Made by a program: the position numbers and the translations under genes
The notes under the pieces: generated by a model
Seen by the model: the letters and a program-made list of their open reading frames with translations, nothing else
The model's database searches: none
What the model was told of the DNA's origin: nothing
NCBI RefSeq assembly: GCF_019397265.1
Contig: NZ_CP068985.1
Span: forward strand, 1,364,001-1,428,000
Reading direction: 5' to 3'
Length of the DNA: 64,000 bases
DNA from: Nonomuraea coxensis DSM 45129
Lineage (GTDB): Bacteria > Actinomycetota > Actinomycetes > Streptosporangiales > Streptosporangiaceae
Shown here: one piece after another, positions 34,390-42,574 of the stretch
How positions within the stretch are numbered: the first letter of the stretch is position 1
Layout: each line of letters begins with the position of its first letter

Positions 34390-36111
34390 TCAGGCGTGGG
34401 GGCGGTGGTCGCTCCAGGCGGACCAGTGGGCGGCGTAGCGCCCGCCCGCGGCGCGCAGGTCCGCGTGCGAGCCGCGTTCCACGACCCGGCCGTCCTCCAT
34501 CACCACCACGCTGTCCGCGGCGGCTGCCTGGGTGAGCCGGTGGGCGACGATGAGCGCGGTACGCCCGTCCACGGCGCGCTCGACCGCGCGCTCCAGCACG
34601 CGGGCCCCGACGCTGCCCGCCTCGGCCGTGGCCTCGTCGAGGACCGCCACCGCCGGGTCGGCCAGCACCAGCCGGGCCAGCGCGAGCTGCTGCCGCTGGG
34701 CGCCGGTCAGGCGGTGGCCGCCCGCGCCGACGACCGTCGCGAGGCCGTCGGGCAGCGCCTCCGCCCAGGCGAGGGCGTCCACGGTGGCCAGGGCGGCGCG
34801 CAGCTCGTCGTCGGTCGCGTCCGGGCGGGCCAGGCGCAGGTCGTCGGCCAGCGGGCCGGCGAAGACGTGCACCTCCTGGGTCACCATGGCGACCCCTGGC
34901 GGCGTCTCGACCGTGCCGGTGGACGGCTCGTGCACGCCGGCGACCAGCTTGGCCAGCGTCGTCTTGCCCGCGCCGCTCGCCCCGACCAGCGCGACCCGCT
35001 CGCCGGGGCGGATGTCGAGGTCGACGCCGTGCAGCACCGGGCTGCCCGGCTCGTACGCGTGGGCGAGGCCGCGCACGCTCACCCCGCCTCCGCCCTGCCT
35101 CCGCGAGGCCGGCACGACGTCATCTTGGGCGTCGGCGTCGGCGACGCCGACGACGCGGGCCAGGCTGGCGGTGGCCGCCTGGGCGTCGTCCAGCAGGGCC
35201 AGGGCGGTGTTGATCGGGCCGAAGAGGTTGTGGAAGTACAGCGCGGCGGCCGTGGCGGCCCCGATGGTGGCCGAGCCGTCGCGGACCAGCAGCACCCCGG
35301 CCGCGAGCACCGCGGCCAGGCCGACGTACTCGGCCACGTGCAGGCGGCTGTAGAAGCGCAGCACCAGCCGCACCCCGCGCATCGTCAGCTCCACCGCGGC
35401 CCGCGAACGGCCGGCGACCCGCTCCAGGTGCTCCCGCTCGGCGCGGAACGCCCGTACGGTGGACGCCCCCGCGATCGTGTCGAGCAGTTGCTGCTGCTGC
35501 TCGCCGGTCGCCACCCGCTGGGCCGCGTAGAGCGGCACCGCGTTGCGGACGTACCAGCGGGCGGTGTGCGCCTGCACCGGCACGGCGAGCAGCGCCGCCA
35601 CCAGGAAGCGCCAGTCGAGCAGCGCCAGGGCGGCCAGCGTCAGGACGATCGACAACAGCGACCGGGCCAGCGCGGGCAGCGCCGTGCGCACGGCCTCGGC
35701 GACCCGCGCCACGTCGCCCGTCACCCGGGCGGTGAGGTCGCCGGAGCCGGCCCGTTCCGCGCGGTCGAGGGGCAGGGCGAGGATCCGCTCGACGAAGCGT
35801 TCGCGCAGGTCGGCGAGTACGGTCTCGCCCAGCCTGGCCACGAGCGTCAGGCCCCAGGCGGTCAGCGCCCCTTGGACCAGGCCGACGAGCACCAGCAGCG
35901 CGGCGGGGACGGCCAGCGCCGCCGCCGGCTCGCGGCCGGCCACCAGGTCGACGACGTGGCCGAGCAGCGGCTGGATGAGCAGGCCCACGGAGGTGGCCAC
36001 GATCAGCAGGCCGAACCCGGCCACGGCGGTCCGCCGGTGCGGGCGGACGAGCAGCAGGACGGCCGCCCGGGTGCGGGCCGGGGTCGCGGTCGGCAGCAGC
36101 TCCCTCGTCAT
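34390..36111 (-). CDS. ABC transporter, fused membrane and ATPase domains (second subunit)
   Basis: A 573-residue half-transporter with six membrane helices and a C-terminal ATPase. Walker A is intact (VGASGAGKTTLAKLV) and Walker B has its glutamate (AVLDEATAEAG), but the signature motif is changed to LTGAQRQQ. ATG 36111 overlaps the upstream stop (ATGA). With the partner gene it makes one good ATP site (its Walker A with the partner LSGGQ) and one poor site, as in asymmetric exporters. An iron box precedes the operon, so a siderophore or iron-related substrate is likely. Confidence 0.87.
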   Translation of the reverse strand: MTRELLPTATPARTRAAVLLLVRPHRRTAVAGFGLLIVATSVGLLIQPLLGHVVDLVAGREPAAALAVPAALLVLVGLVQGALTAWGLTLVARLGETVLADLRERFVERILALPLDRAERAGSGDLTARVTGDVARVAEAVRTALPALARSLLSIVLTLAALALLDWRFLVAALLAVPVQAHTARWYVRNAVPLYAAQRVATGEQQQQLLDTIAGASTVRAFRAEREHLERVAGRSRAAVELTMRGVRLVLRFYSRLHVAEYVGLAAVLAAGVLLVRDGSATIGAATAAALYFHNLFGPINTALALLDDAQAATASLARVVGVADADAQDDVVPASRRQGGGGVSVRGLAHAYEPGSPVLHGVDLDIRPGERVALVGASGAGKTTLAKLVAGVHEPSTGTVETPPGVAMVTQEVHVFAGPLADDLRLARPDATDDELRAALATVDALAWAEALPDGLATVVGAGGHRLTGAQRQQLALARLVLADPAVAVLDEATAEAGSVGARVLERAVERAVDGRTALIVAHRLTQAAAADSVVVMEDGRVVERGSHADLRAAGGRYAAHWSAWSDHRPHA

Positions 36112-37781
36112 GCCAGCACCGCCGCCCGGTAGCCGGGGTTGCGGCGCAGCAGGTCGGCGTGGGGAGCCTCGTCGGCGACGCGGCCCTCGTCCAGCAGCAG
36201 CACCCGGTCGGTCACCGCGAGCAGGGCGGGGCTGGTGGTCACCAGCACGGTCGTGCGGTCGCGGCGCAGGCGGCTGATGCCGTCGGCGATCCTCGTCTCG
36301 GTGACGGCGTCCACGGCGGTGGTGGGGTCGTGCAGGACGAGCACCGGGCGGGCCGCGGCGAGGGCCCGCGCCAGCGCCACCCGCTGGCGCTGGCCGCCGG
36401 AGAGTGAGCCGCCGCGCTCGCTGACCGGGGCGCCGGGCGGGATGTCCCCGGCGCCCGCGGCCTCCAACGCCTCGGTCACGACCGCCGCCGCCTGTCCTGT
36501 CCCCGCCTGCCCCGCGGCGACGTTCTCGGCGACGGTGCCCTCGAAGAGGACCGCGTCGTGCTCGGCCACCAGCACCGCCTCCCGTAGCCGCCCCGGATCG
36601 AGGTCCCGCAGCGGTACGCCGTCGAGCTCCACAGTCCCCTCCTCGGGGTCGGCCTGCCGCCCGAGGCAGCGCACCAGGGACGCCGCCGCCGCGGGGTCGG
36701 TGGCGGCCACCCCCACCAGCTCGCCGGCCGCGATGTCCAGGTCGAGGTCCCGCAGCCGCCCGTAGGTGACCGAGCGCAACCGCAGCGCGCCCGCCACGTC
36801 CCGCGGCGGCTCGCGGTCGCCGGCGGGCACGGCGGGCGGCGCGGACAGCAGCGCCGCGACCCGGGCGGCGGACGCGCGGGCCTGCGCGAAGTCGGCGTTC
36901 ACGTAGGCGAGGAGCTGCAACGGCCCCTGGAGGAAGAGCGCCAGCCCGACCGCGGAGACGAGCTGCCCGAGCGTGAGGTCGCCCGCGGTGGCGAAGTAGC
37001 CGCCGGCCAGCGCGATGAGCGCGATGAAGGCGCCGGTGAGGGCGAGCACCACGCCGTTCTGCACGGCCTCGGCGCGGGCGGCGCGCAGGGTGGCGGCGAG
37101 GGAGTCGCGGCTGGTGCGCCGGTAGCGTTCGACCGCGGCCCGCTCCGCGCCGATCCCCTTGAGCACCCGCAGCCCGGTCACCAGGTCGGCCGCCATGCCC
37201 GAGGCGCGCGCGGCGTGCTCCTGCTCGACGGCGCTGCGGCGTTCCAGCGGCTTGCTGACCAGGTGTCCGAGCCACAGCAGCGCCGGCGTGCCGGCCAGCA
37301 CGATCAGCCCGAGCTGGACCGAGGTGCTCAGCAGCAGCACCCCGGCCACGACCAGGCCGGTGAGCGCGGCGACGCCGGCCAGCACCGCCATCAGGACCGC
37401 GCCGACCCGTCGTACGTCCTCGGTGGCGATGCCGGTCAGCGCGCCCGGCAGGCGGTCCTCGGCGCCGCCGCCGGGGTGGAGCACCCTGGCGACGACGGCG
37501 GTGCGCAGCTCGTGCGCGGCCTCCTCGGCGGCGCGCTCGCCGGCGCGGGCGCCGAAGCGGTAGCTGAACGACAGGCCGACGTAGACGGCGGCGAGCACCG
37601 CCAGCCACAGCAGCAGCCGTCCCCAGTCGCCGCCCGCGACGGCCTGGTCGATGGCGACCCCGATGAGGACGGGCACCAGGGCCTCGCCCGCCTGGTGCCC
37701 GGCGCCGAGCAACGAGCCCCCGGCCAGCCTGCGCCACTGGCTCGCGACCGTGCGCAGCAGTACGTCCCGCCCGGTGTGCAA
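36108..37781 (-). CDS. ABC transporter, fused membrane and ATPase domains with degenerate Walker A (first subunit)
   Basis: A 557-residue half-transporter. The membrane domain has six helices. In the ATPase, the Walker A position reads GVAATDPAAAASLVR, lacking the GKT/GKS core, while the signature LSGGQRQR is perfect; after Walker B the catalytic glutamate is Asp (VLVLHDPTTAVD). It can therefore complete the ATP site of its partner but probably binds ATP poorly itself. The start is 25 bases from an iron box. The layout recalls IrtAB-type iron-siderophore transporters without their siderophore-reductase domain. Confidence 0.87.
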   Translation of the reverse strand: MHTGRDVLLRTVASQWRRLAGGSLLGAGHQAGEALVPVLIGVAIDQAVAGGDWGRLLLWLAVLAAVYVGLSFSYRFGARAGERAAEEAAHELRTAVVARVLHPGGGAEDRLPGALTGIATEDVRRVGAVLMAVLAGVAALTGLVVAGVLLLSTSVQLGLIVLAGTPALLWLGHLVSKPLERRSAVEQEHAARASGMAADLVTGLRVLKGIGAERAAVERYRRTSRDSLAATLRAARAEAVQNGVVLALTGAFIALIALAGGYFATAGDLTLGQLVSAVGLALFLQGPLQLLAYVNADFAQARASAARVAALLSAPPAVPAGDREPPRDVAGALRLRSVTYGRLRDLDLDIAAGELVGVAATDPAAAASLVRCLGRQADPEEGTVELDGVPLRDLDPGRLREAVLVAEHDAVLFEGTVAENVAAGQAGTGQAAAVVTEALEAAGAGDIPPGAPVSERGGSLSGGQRQRVALARALAAARPVLVLHDPTTAVDAVTETRIADGISRLRRDRTTVLVTTSPALLAVTDRVLLLDEGRVADEAPHADLLRRNPGYRAAVLA

Positions 37782-37805
37782 GCGCGCGCTCCCGAAGATC
37801 GATAC

Positions 37806-37824
37806 TAAGGCGAGGCTAACCTAA
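37806..37824 (-). promoter_or_regulatory. DtxR/IdeR-type iron box upstream of the ABC transporter
   Basis: On the minus strand the 19-mer TTAGGTTAGCCTCGCCTTA matches the iron-box consensus TTAGGTTAGSCTAACCTAA at 16 of 19 positions. It lies 25 bases from the start of the first ABC gene, so repression under iron sufficiency is expected. Confidence 0.7.
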
Positions 37825-37862
37825 CACGTCCGGCCGGGAGGGTGTATGCCCGCCGGCGCTGA

Positions 37863-38468
37863 TCAGCGCATGGCGCCGGCGCGCGCCGCGGCCAGCGCCG
37901 CCGCGGCGGCCCGGTCGGCGGCGGCGTCGTCGAGGGGTTCGCCGGTGTTGAGCAGCGCGTAGTAGAGGGGCGCGGAGACGGCGGCGATCACCCGGCGCGC
38001 GTCGGTGCCCGGCGGCAGCTCGCCGCGCTCGACGGCGTCGCTGACGCAGCCGGCCCACTCGCCGAGGCGTACGGCGTAGAAGCGGTGCAGCGCCGCGGCG
38101 GCCTGCTCGTCGCAGAGCGCGGCGGCGATCAGCGCCTTGAACAGCCTGCCCTGGAGGGGGTCGGTGAGGGTCCTGACGACCAGGCGGGCGTTGTCGCGCA
38201 GGTCCCGTCCGGCGTCGCCGTTGCGTGAGCGGGGGAGCGAGCGTTCGGCCATGTCCTGGAGCAGGTCGGCGGCGAGCGCGCCGGGCGAGCCCCAGCGGCG
38301 GTAGACGGTGGTCTTGCCGACGCCCGCGACGCGGGCGATCTCGCCGAGGTCGAGCCCGTGGAAGCCCTTCTCGGCCAGGACGTCGGCGGCGGCCCCGAGC
38401 ACGGCCGCGCGCACCCGGGCGGTACGCCCACCAGGCCGGACGGCGCCGGGCTGGACAGCGCCGGACAT
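37863..38468 (-). CDS. TetR family regulator divergent from an MFS exporter
   Basis: A 201-residue TetR repressor with the helix-turn-helix DLGEIARVAGVGKTTVYRRW after an Arg/Pro-rich start, and a helical ligand domain with a TetR_C-like ending. ATG 38468 is preceded by GGAAGGGAGG. The 124-bp gap to the MFS gene holds a 16-bp near-perfect inverted repeat (38503-38562), the likely operator for both directions. Confidence 0.87.
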   Translation of the reverse strand: MSGAVQPGAVRPGGRTARVRAAVLGAAADVLAEKGFHGLDLGEIARVAGVGKTTVYRRWGSPGALAADLLQDMAERSLPRSRNGDAGRDLRDNARLVVRTLTDPLQGRLFKALIAAALCDEQAAAALHRFYAVRLGEWAGCVSDAVERGELPPGTDARRVIAAVSAPLYYALLNTGEPLDDAAADRAAAAALAAARAGAMR

Positions 38469-38502
38469 GTCGGACCTCCCTTCCTCTCGAACCTTATCGG
38501 GA

Positions 38503-38562
38503 CTGGAGTTCCCTTAAGGCGGGAGCTGGTGCTACCGTTCCCTCATCTTAACGGAACTCCAG
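38503..38562. promoter_or_regulatory. 16-bp inverted repeat (operator) between tetR-type and MFS genes
   Basis: CTGGAGTTCCCTTAAG (38503-38518) and CTTAACGGAACTCCAG (38547-38562) match as inverted copies at 15 of 16 positions, with 28 bases between. The left copy also forms a second, shorter dyad with the upstream TTATCGGGAC. This is the expected TetR binding zone. Confidence 0.65.
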
Positions 38563-38593
38563 ACCCATTTACGGGTCGAGAGGAAGCCCCCTC

Positions 38594-40021
38594 ATGTCCA
38601 TCACCCATCCCCTCCCGGCACCCCCACGCCTCCTGACCGGCCGCCACCGGGTCGTCCTCGCGGTGCTCCTGGTCGCCCAGTTCATGCTGGCCGTCGACTT
38701 CTCCATCCTGAACGTGGCCCTCCCCGCCATCGGCGACGACCTGGGCTTCTCCCTGGGCGGCCTGCAGTGGGTCGCCACCGCCTTCGCCCTGTGCGCGGCC
38801 GGGTTCACCCTCTTCTTCGGCCGCATCGGCGACCTCCTCGGCCGCAGGCGCATCTTCCTCGGCAGCCTCACAATCCTCGGCGTGGCCTCGCTCGTGGGCG
38901 GGCTCGCCCCGACGCCCGAGATCCTCGTCGCCGCCCGGGTCGCCCAAGGGCTCGCGACCGCCGCCGCCACCCCCTCCGGGCTGGCCCTGCTGACCACGTC
39001 CTTCCCCGAAGGGCCGCTGCGGCAGAAGGCGCTCGGGCTCAACGGCGCCCTCATGTCCGCCGGATTCACCGCCGGGGCCGTGCTCGGCGGCGTGCTCACC
39101 GACGTGCTTTCCTGGCGCTGGGCGTTCTTCGTGAACGTGCCCGTCGCGCTCGCCGTGCTCGCCGTCGCGCCCGCCGTCATCGCCGAGTCCCGGCCCGCCG
39201 ACCGGCCGCGGCTCGACCTGCCCGGCGCGCTGAGCGTCACCCTCGGCCTGCTCGGCGTCGTCTACGGGCTCACCCAGGCCGGCGAGCACGGCTGGACGGA
39301 CCCGCGCGCGGTGGCGGGGCTGCTCGCCGGGGCGGCCCTGCTCGTCCTCTTCCTCCTCGTCGAACGCCGGGCCGCCCAGCCCCTCGTCCCGCTGCGGGTG
39401 CTGGCCAGGCCGGCCGTGGCCTGGGGCAACCTGATCGGGCTGCTCGCGTTCGTCACCGAGACGTCCCTGGTGTACCTGCTCACGCTCTACCTGCAGAAGA
39501 CCCTCGGCTTCTCGGCCCTCGCGGCCGGGCTCTCCTTCGGCGTCCTCGGGCTCGGCACCGTCGCCGGCGGCCTGCTCGCGCCGAAGGCCATCGCCCGCAC
39601 CTCCACCACCGCCGTGCTGGTCGGCGGCGGGCTGCTCCAGACCGTCAGCACCGCCGCCCTGCTGGCGCTCGGCGACACGGCGGCGACCATGGCGCTGCTG
39701 CTGCCCGCCACGTTCCTCGGCGGAGTGGGCAACATGCTGGTCATCGTCGGGTTCATGGTCACCGCCACCACGGGACTGCCCGACCACCAGCAGGGCCTCG
39801 CCACCGGGCTCGCGTCGATGTCCCAGCAGGTCGGCATCACCATGGGGACGCCGATCATGTCCGCGATCGTCACCGCCGTGACCGGCGGCGCGGTCTCGGC
39901 CGGCGCGATCCGGCACGGCGTCGTCGTCGCCGTCGCCGTCAACGCCGCCCTCGTCCTGCTCGGCGTCCTCGTCGCCGCCGTCTTCCTGCGCGCGCCCCGT
40001 GAGCGGCGAATCACGACATAA
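38594..40021 (+). CDS. MFS drug exporter (EmrB/QacA-like, 14-helix type)
   Basis: A 475-residue membrane transporter. Motif A is FFGRIGDLLGRRR between helices 2 and 3; the first helix has QFMLAVDFSILNVALPAIGD, the DHA2-type motif D1. It should expel drugs or metabolites using the proton gradient. ATG 38594 is preceded by GAGAGGAAG. It is under the divergent TetR gene, and its stop codon overlaps the possible upstream start of the next GNAT gene, so the acetyltransferase is co-expressed. Confidence 0.87.
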   Translation: MSITHPLPAPPRLLTGRHRVVLAVLLVAQFMLAVDFSILNVALPAIGDDLGFSLGGLQWVATAFALCAAGFTLFFGRIGDLLGRRRIFLGSLTILGVASLVGGLAPTPEILVAARVAQGLATAAATPSGLALLTTSFPEGPLRQKALGLNGALMSAGFTAGAVLGGVLTDVLSWRWAFFVNVPVALAVLAVAPAVIAESRPADRPRLDLPGALSVTLGLLGVVYGLTQAGEHGWTDPRAVAGLLAGAALLVLFLLVERRAAQPLVPLRVLARPAVAWGNLIGLLAFVTETSLVYLLTLYLQKTLGFSALAAGLSFGVLGLGTVAGGLLAPKAIARTSTTAVLVGGGLLQTVSTAALLALGDTAATMALLLPATFLGGVGNMLVIVGFMVTATTGLPDHQQGLATGLASMSQQVGITMGTPIMSAIVTAVTGGAVSAGAIRHGVVVAVAVNAALVLLGVLVAAVFLRAPRERRITT

Positions 40022-40050
40022 TGATCGGCCACCACCAGGAGAAGGAGCAG

Positions 40051-40893
40051 ATGGTGACCATCGAGTGGGCCCCCCTGTCCGCCGCCGACCTGCCGGCGAT
40101 CGCCGACCTCGCCCGGCGGTGCCTCGCGCACGACGGCGGACTCCCCGCGACGACGTCCCCGTCCTTCCTGGAACGCAGGTACGCCGCCGGACCCGGCGTG
40201 GGCGCCTACGCCGGCGGCCGCCTGGTCGCCTGCGCGGCCGCCCGCCCCGCCGGGCAGGCGACGGCCGTGACCGGCCTCGTCGATCCGGCACACCGGGGGC
40301 GGGGCCTCGGGTCGGGCCTGCTGGACCGGCTCGCCGACGGCCCCGTACGGCTGGAGACCGAGTCGCTGACGCCCGAGGCCGACGCGCTCTTCCGCGCCCG
40401 CGGCTTCCGGCGGACGTTCGCCGAGGACGTCCTCCGCCGCGACCTGGCCCGGCCGCTGCCGGACGCGCCGCTGCCGCGGGAGCTGGCCGTCGAGGAGTGG
40501 TCGCCCGCCACCGAGGAGCTGTTCCACGCGGCCTACTCCGCGTCGTTCGCCGACCGGCCCGGCTTCCCCGGCTGGTCCCGGCAGGAGTGGGTGGACTGGC
40601 TGGTGGACGACGAGTTCCTGCCCGGCTGCTCCCTGGTCGCCCGTACGGCGGACGGCGCCGCCGCCGGGTTCGTCGCGTGCGCCGAGGGCTTCCTCATCCA
40701 GGTCGGCGCCGTGCCCTCCTGGCGGCGGCGCGGCCTGGCGCGGGCGCTCGCCGTCGCCGCCCTCGGCCGGATGCGCGCGGCCGGCGCCACGGAGGTCTTC
40801 CTGGACGTCAACGAGAACAACCCGGCCTCGGCCGCGCTCTTCCGCGGGCTCGGATTCGAGCCGGTCGCCCGCCGGGCCCGCTACGAGAGCTGA
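40051..40893 (+). CDS. Two-domain GNAT acetyltransferase
   Basis: A 280-residue protein with two GNAT folds. The first acetyl-CoA loop is DPAHRGRGLGSGLLDRL, the second SWRRRGLARALAVAALG with NENNPASAALFRGLGF. ATG 40051 has GAAGGAG at 40041-40047; an ATG at 40021 that overlaps the MFS stop would add ten residues. As the partner of a drug exporter, it may acetylate the same compound, resembling tandem-GNAT resistance or mycothiol-synthase-like proteins. The true substrate is unknown. Confidence 0.82.
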   Translation: MVTIEWAPLSAADLPAIADLARRCLAHDGGLPATTSPSFLERRYAAGPGVGAYAGGRLVACAAARPAGQATAVTGLVDPAHRGRGLGSGLLDRLADGPVRLETESLTPEADALFRARGFRRTFAEDVLRRDLARPLPDAPLPRELAVEEWSPATEELFHAAYSASFADRPGFPGWSRQEWVDWLVDDEFLPGCSLVARTADGAAAGFVACAEGFLIQVGAVPSWRRRGLARALAVAALGRMRAAGATEVFLDVNENNPASAALFRGLGFEPVARRARYES

Positions 40894-40905
40894 CGACGGG
40901 TCTCC

Positions 40906-41852
40906 TCAGGGCCCGCAGGCAGGGTCACGCGGTGCCGGGCCGGGGGCGGTCAGCGTCTCGTGCAGGCGGCGGGCCTCGTGCAGGAAGCGGCTCGACCCCT
41001 TGCACGCGGCCACTGCCGCCAGCTCGGCCAGGGAGGTGCCGGCCGACGGCAGCAGGCGTACGAGGTCGAGCACAGGGACCTCTGCGGGCTCCGGCTCCAG
41101 CAGCCGCCAGAGCCGCACGAACGGCCTCGTCTCCGCGTCGGTGCCCCCGGTCAGGAACCGGGAGACGCACCCGGCGACCAGCGTCGCGCGCGGCACCCGG
41201 CCCGCCCTCGCCAGCGCGGCCAGTTCGCCCGCGGCCCCGCTCCGCTCCAGCGGCTCGGCCACGCCCTGCGTACGGAACAGCCGCGGCAGCAGGGTGTCGA
41301 GCAGCGGATCGCCGTCGAGGCCCAGGCCATCGCCAGGCCACCGCCGGGCCGGCCGCCACAGCCATCCGACGACGAAGGCGTCGCCGTCCGGCGGCTCCAG
41401 GCCGGTGTCGGCGACCAGCGCGGCGGCGAGGTCCCAGCCGGGCACGCCCTCCGCCCGCCGCCACCTCCGGCCACCGGTCGCCGTCCTGAGCCGCGCGGCC
41501 AGCCGGGCGGCGAGGTCGCGCCGCCACTCCAGGGGGCGGCGGCGCAGCAGCGGGAGGAGGAGGGCGGTGTCCCGCCCGGGATCGCGCGGCCGGCGCAGCT
41601 CCCTGCGGTCGAGCCAGGCCGCGACCTGCTGGCCCCGGTGAAGCAGGCCGCTCCGGCCAGCCGGTAGCCGGTCGCCAGGCCCTCGATGTCGACCCGGGCG
41701 AGGAACCCGCCGCGCAGTTCCTCGGCCATGTGCCCGGGAAGCTGCACGGCGACCGCCCGTCTGCCGAGGTCGCTCAGGCCGTCCAGGAATGTCGCCAGGT
41801 CCTGGTCGTCGCCCGCCTCGATGCGGTCGAGGACCTCCTGCCAGGGATTCAT
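40906..41852 (-). pseudogene. Frameshifted gene, possibly DUF6493 family
   Basis: The start ATG 41852 follows AGGTGA and reads MNPWQEVLDRIEAGDD through YRLAGAACFTGA. At about 41625-41645 the natural protein moves to another frame: QQVAAWLDRRELRRPRD and on to PGWDLAAALVADTGLE and the end at 40906. One base indel, perhaps in the GGGG run, explains it. Joined, the product is about 315 residues, helical, with WRRDLAARLAAR repeats that recall DUF6493 proteins of actinomycetes. A sequencing error cannot be excluded. It converges on the GNAT gene. Confidence 0.55.
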
Positions 41853-41966
41853 GCGGTCACCTGGCCGCACCACGCCGCCACGTCCGAAGAAGCGATCATG
41901 GGCGGGACGGTAACGACCGGCTCCGACAGAATCGCCGACGCTGCCGGCCGGACCGCGGGAGCCGGG

Positions 41967-42440
41967 TCAGGCCAGGGCGGGCTCCGGTTCGGCGGCGGCC
42001 GGGCGGGGGGCGTCACCGGCGAGGCGGCGGGCGGCGTACTGGGCCAGCATGCCCTCCGCGACCACGACGGCGCCGAACCCGACGACCAGGATCGCGATGA
42101 GCGTCATGCGCGAGTCGGGCGCCAGGATGATGGCCGCGCCGTCCGAGAAGCCGGTGGTGGCCACGCCGAACCCGGTGAGGGCGGCGGTCACCCACCGTCC
42201 GCCCACCCGCACCGCCGCCGGGGCGGTCGCGGTCAGCGCGGCGGGCGCGGCGAGCACGGTGAACACGAGCACGACGCCCAGCGAGCCGCCCAGCGTGAAG
42301 GTGCTCTCCTCGGCCGCCGCGATCGTGATCAGGCTCATCAGCAGCCGTGCCGCTCCGCCGACCACGACCCCGGCCGCGACGGCGCCCCCCAAGGCCGCCG
42401 CCAGCACCCGGATCACGCGCCGGCCAGTCATTCCCGCCAT
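41967..42440 (-). CDS. Small membrane protein, start codon within a hairpin
   Basis: A 157-residue protein with about four transmembrane helices (VLAAALGGAVAAGVVVGG, GVVLVFTVLAAPAALTA, TLIAILVVGFGAVVVAEG) and an Ala/Pro-rich tail. No family recognised. ATG 42440 is chosen because GGAGGGG precedes it; the longer reading from 42509 crosses an inverted repeat. That repeat (42440-42471) places both the ribosome site and the start codon in a strong RNA stem, suggesting translational control or a repressor site. Confidence 0.65.
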   Translation of the reverse strand: MAGMTGRRVIRVLAAALGGAVAAGVVVGGAARLLMSLITIAAAEESTFTLGGSLGVVLVFTVLAAPAALTATAPAAVRVGGRWVTAALTGFGVATTGFSDGAAIILAPDSRMTLIAILVVGFGAVVVAEGMLAQYAARRLAGDAPRPAAAEPEPALA

Positions 42441-42471
42441 ACAACCCCTCCAGTCTTCAGAAGGGGTTGTA
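42440..42471 (-). promoter_or_regulatory. Perfect 10-bp inverted repeat covering the ribosome site and start codon
   Basis: TACAACCCCT (42440-42449) and AGGGGTTGTA (42462-42471) are exact inverted copies around a 12-base loop. In the minus-strand transcript the stem includes GGAGGGG and the first base of AUG. It could be a DNA operator with 22-bp period or an RNA switch. Confidence 0.6.
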
Positions 42472-42574
42472 ATGGTACGAATCCCCTCAAAGCAATGCCG
42501 GAAATGCAATGCAATGAGGCTGTTATTGATGATTCGTCGGGAAAAGCATGACTAAACCTGTCCGGACGCCGGCG

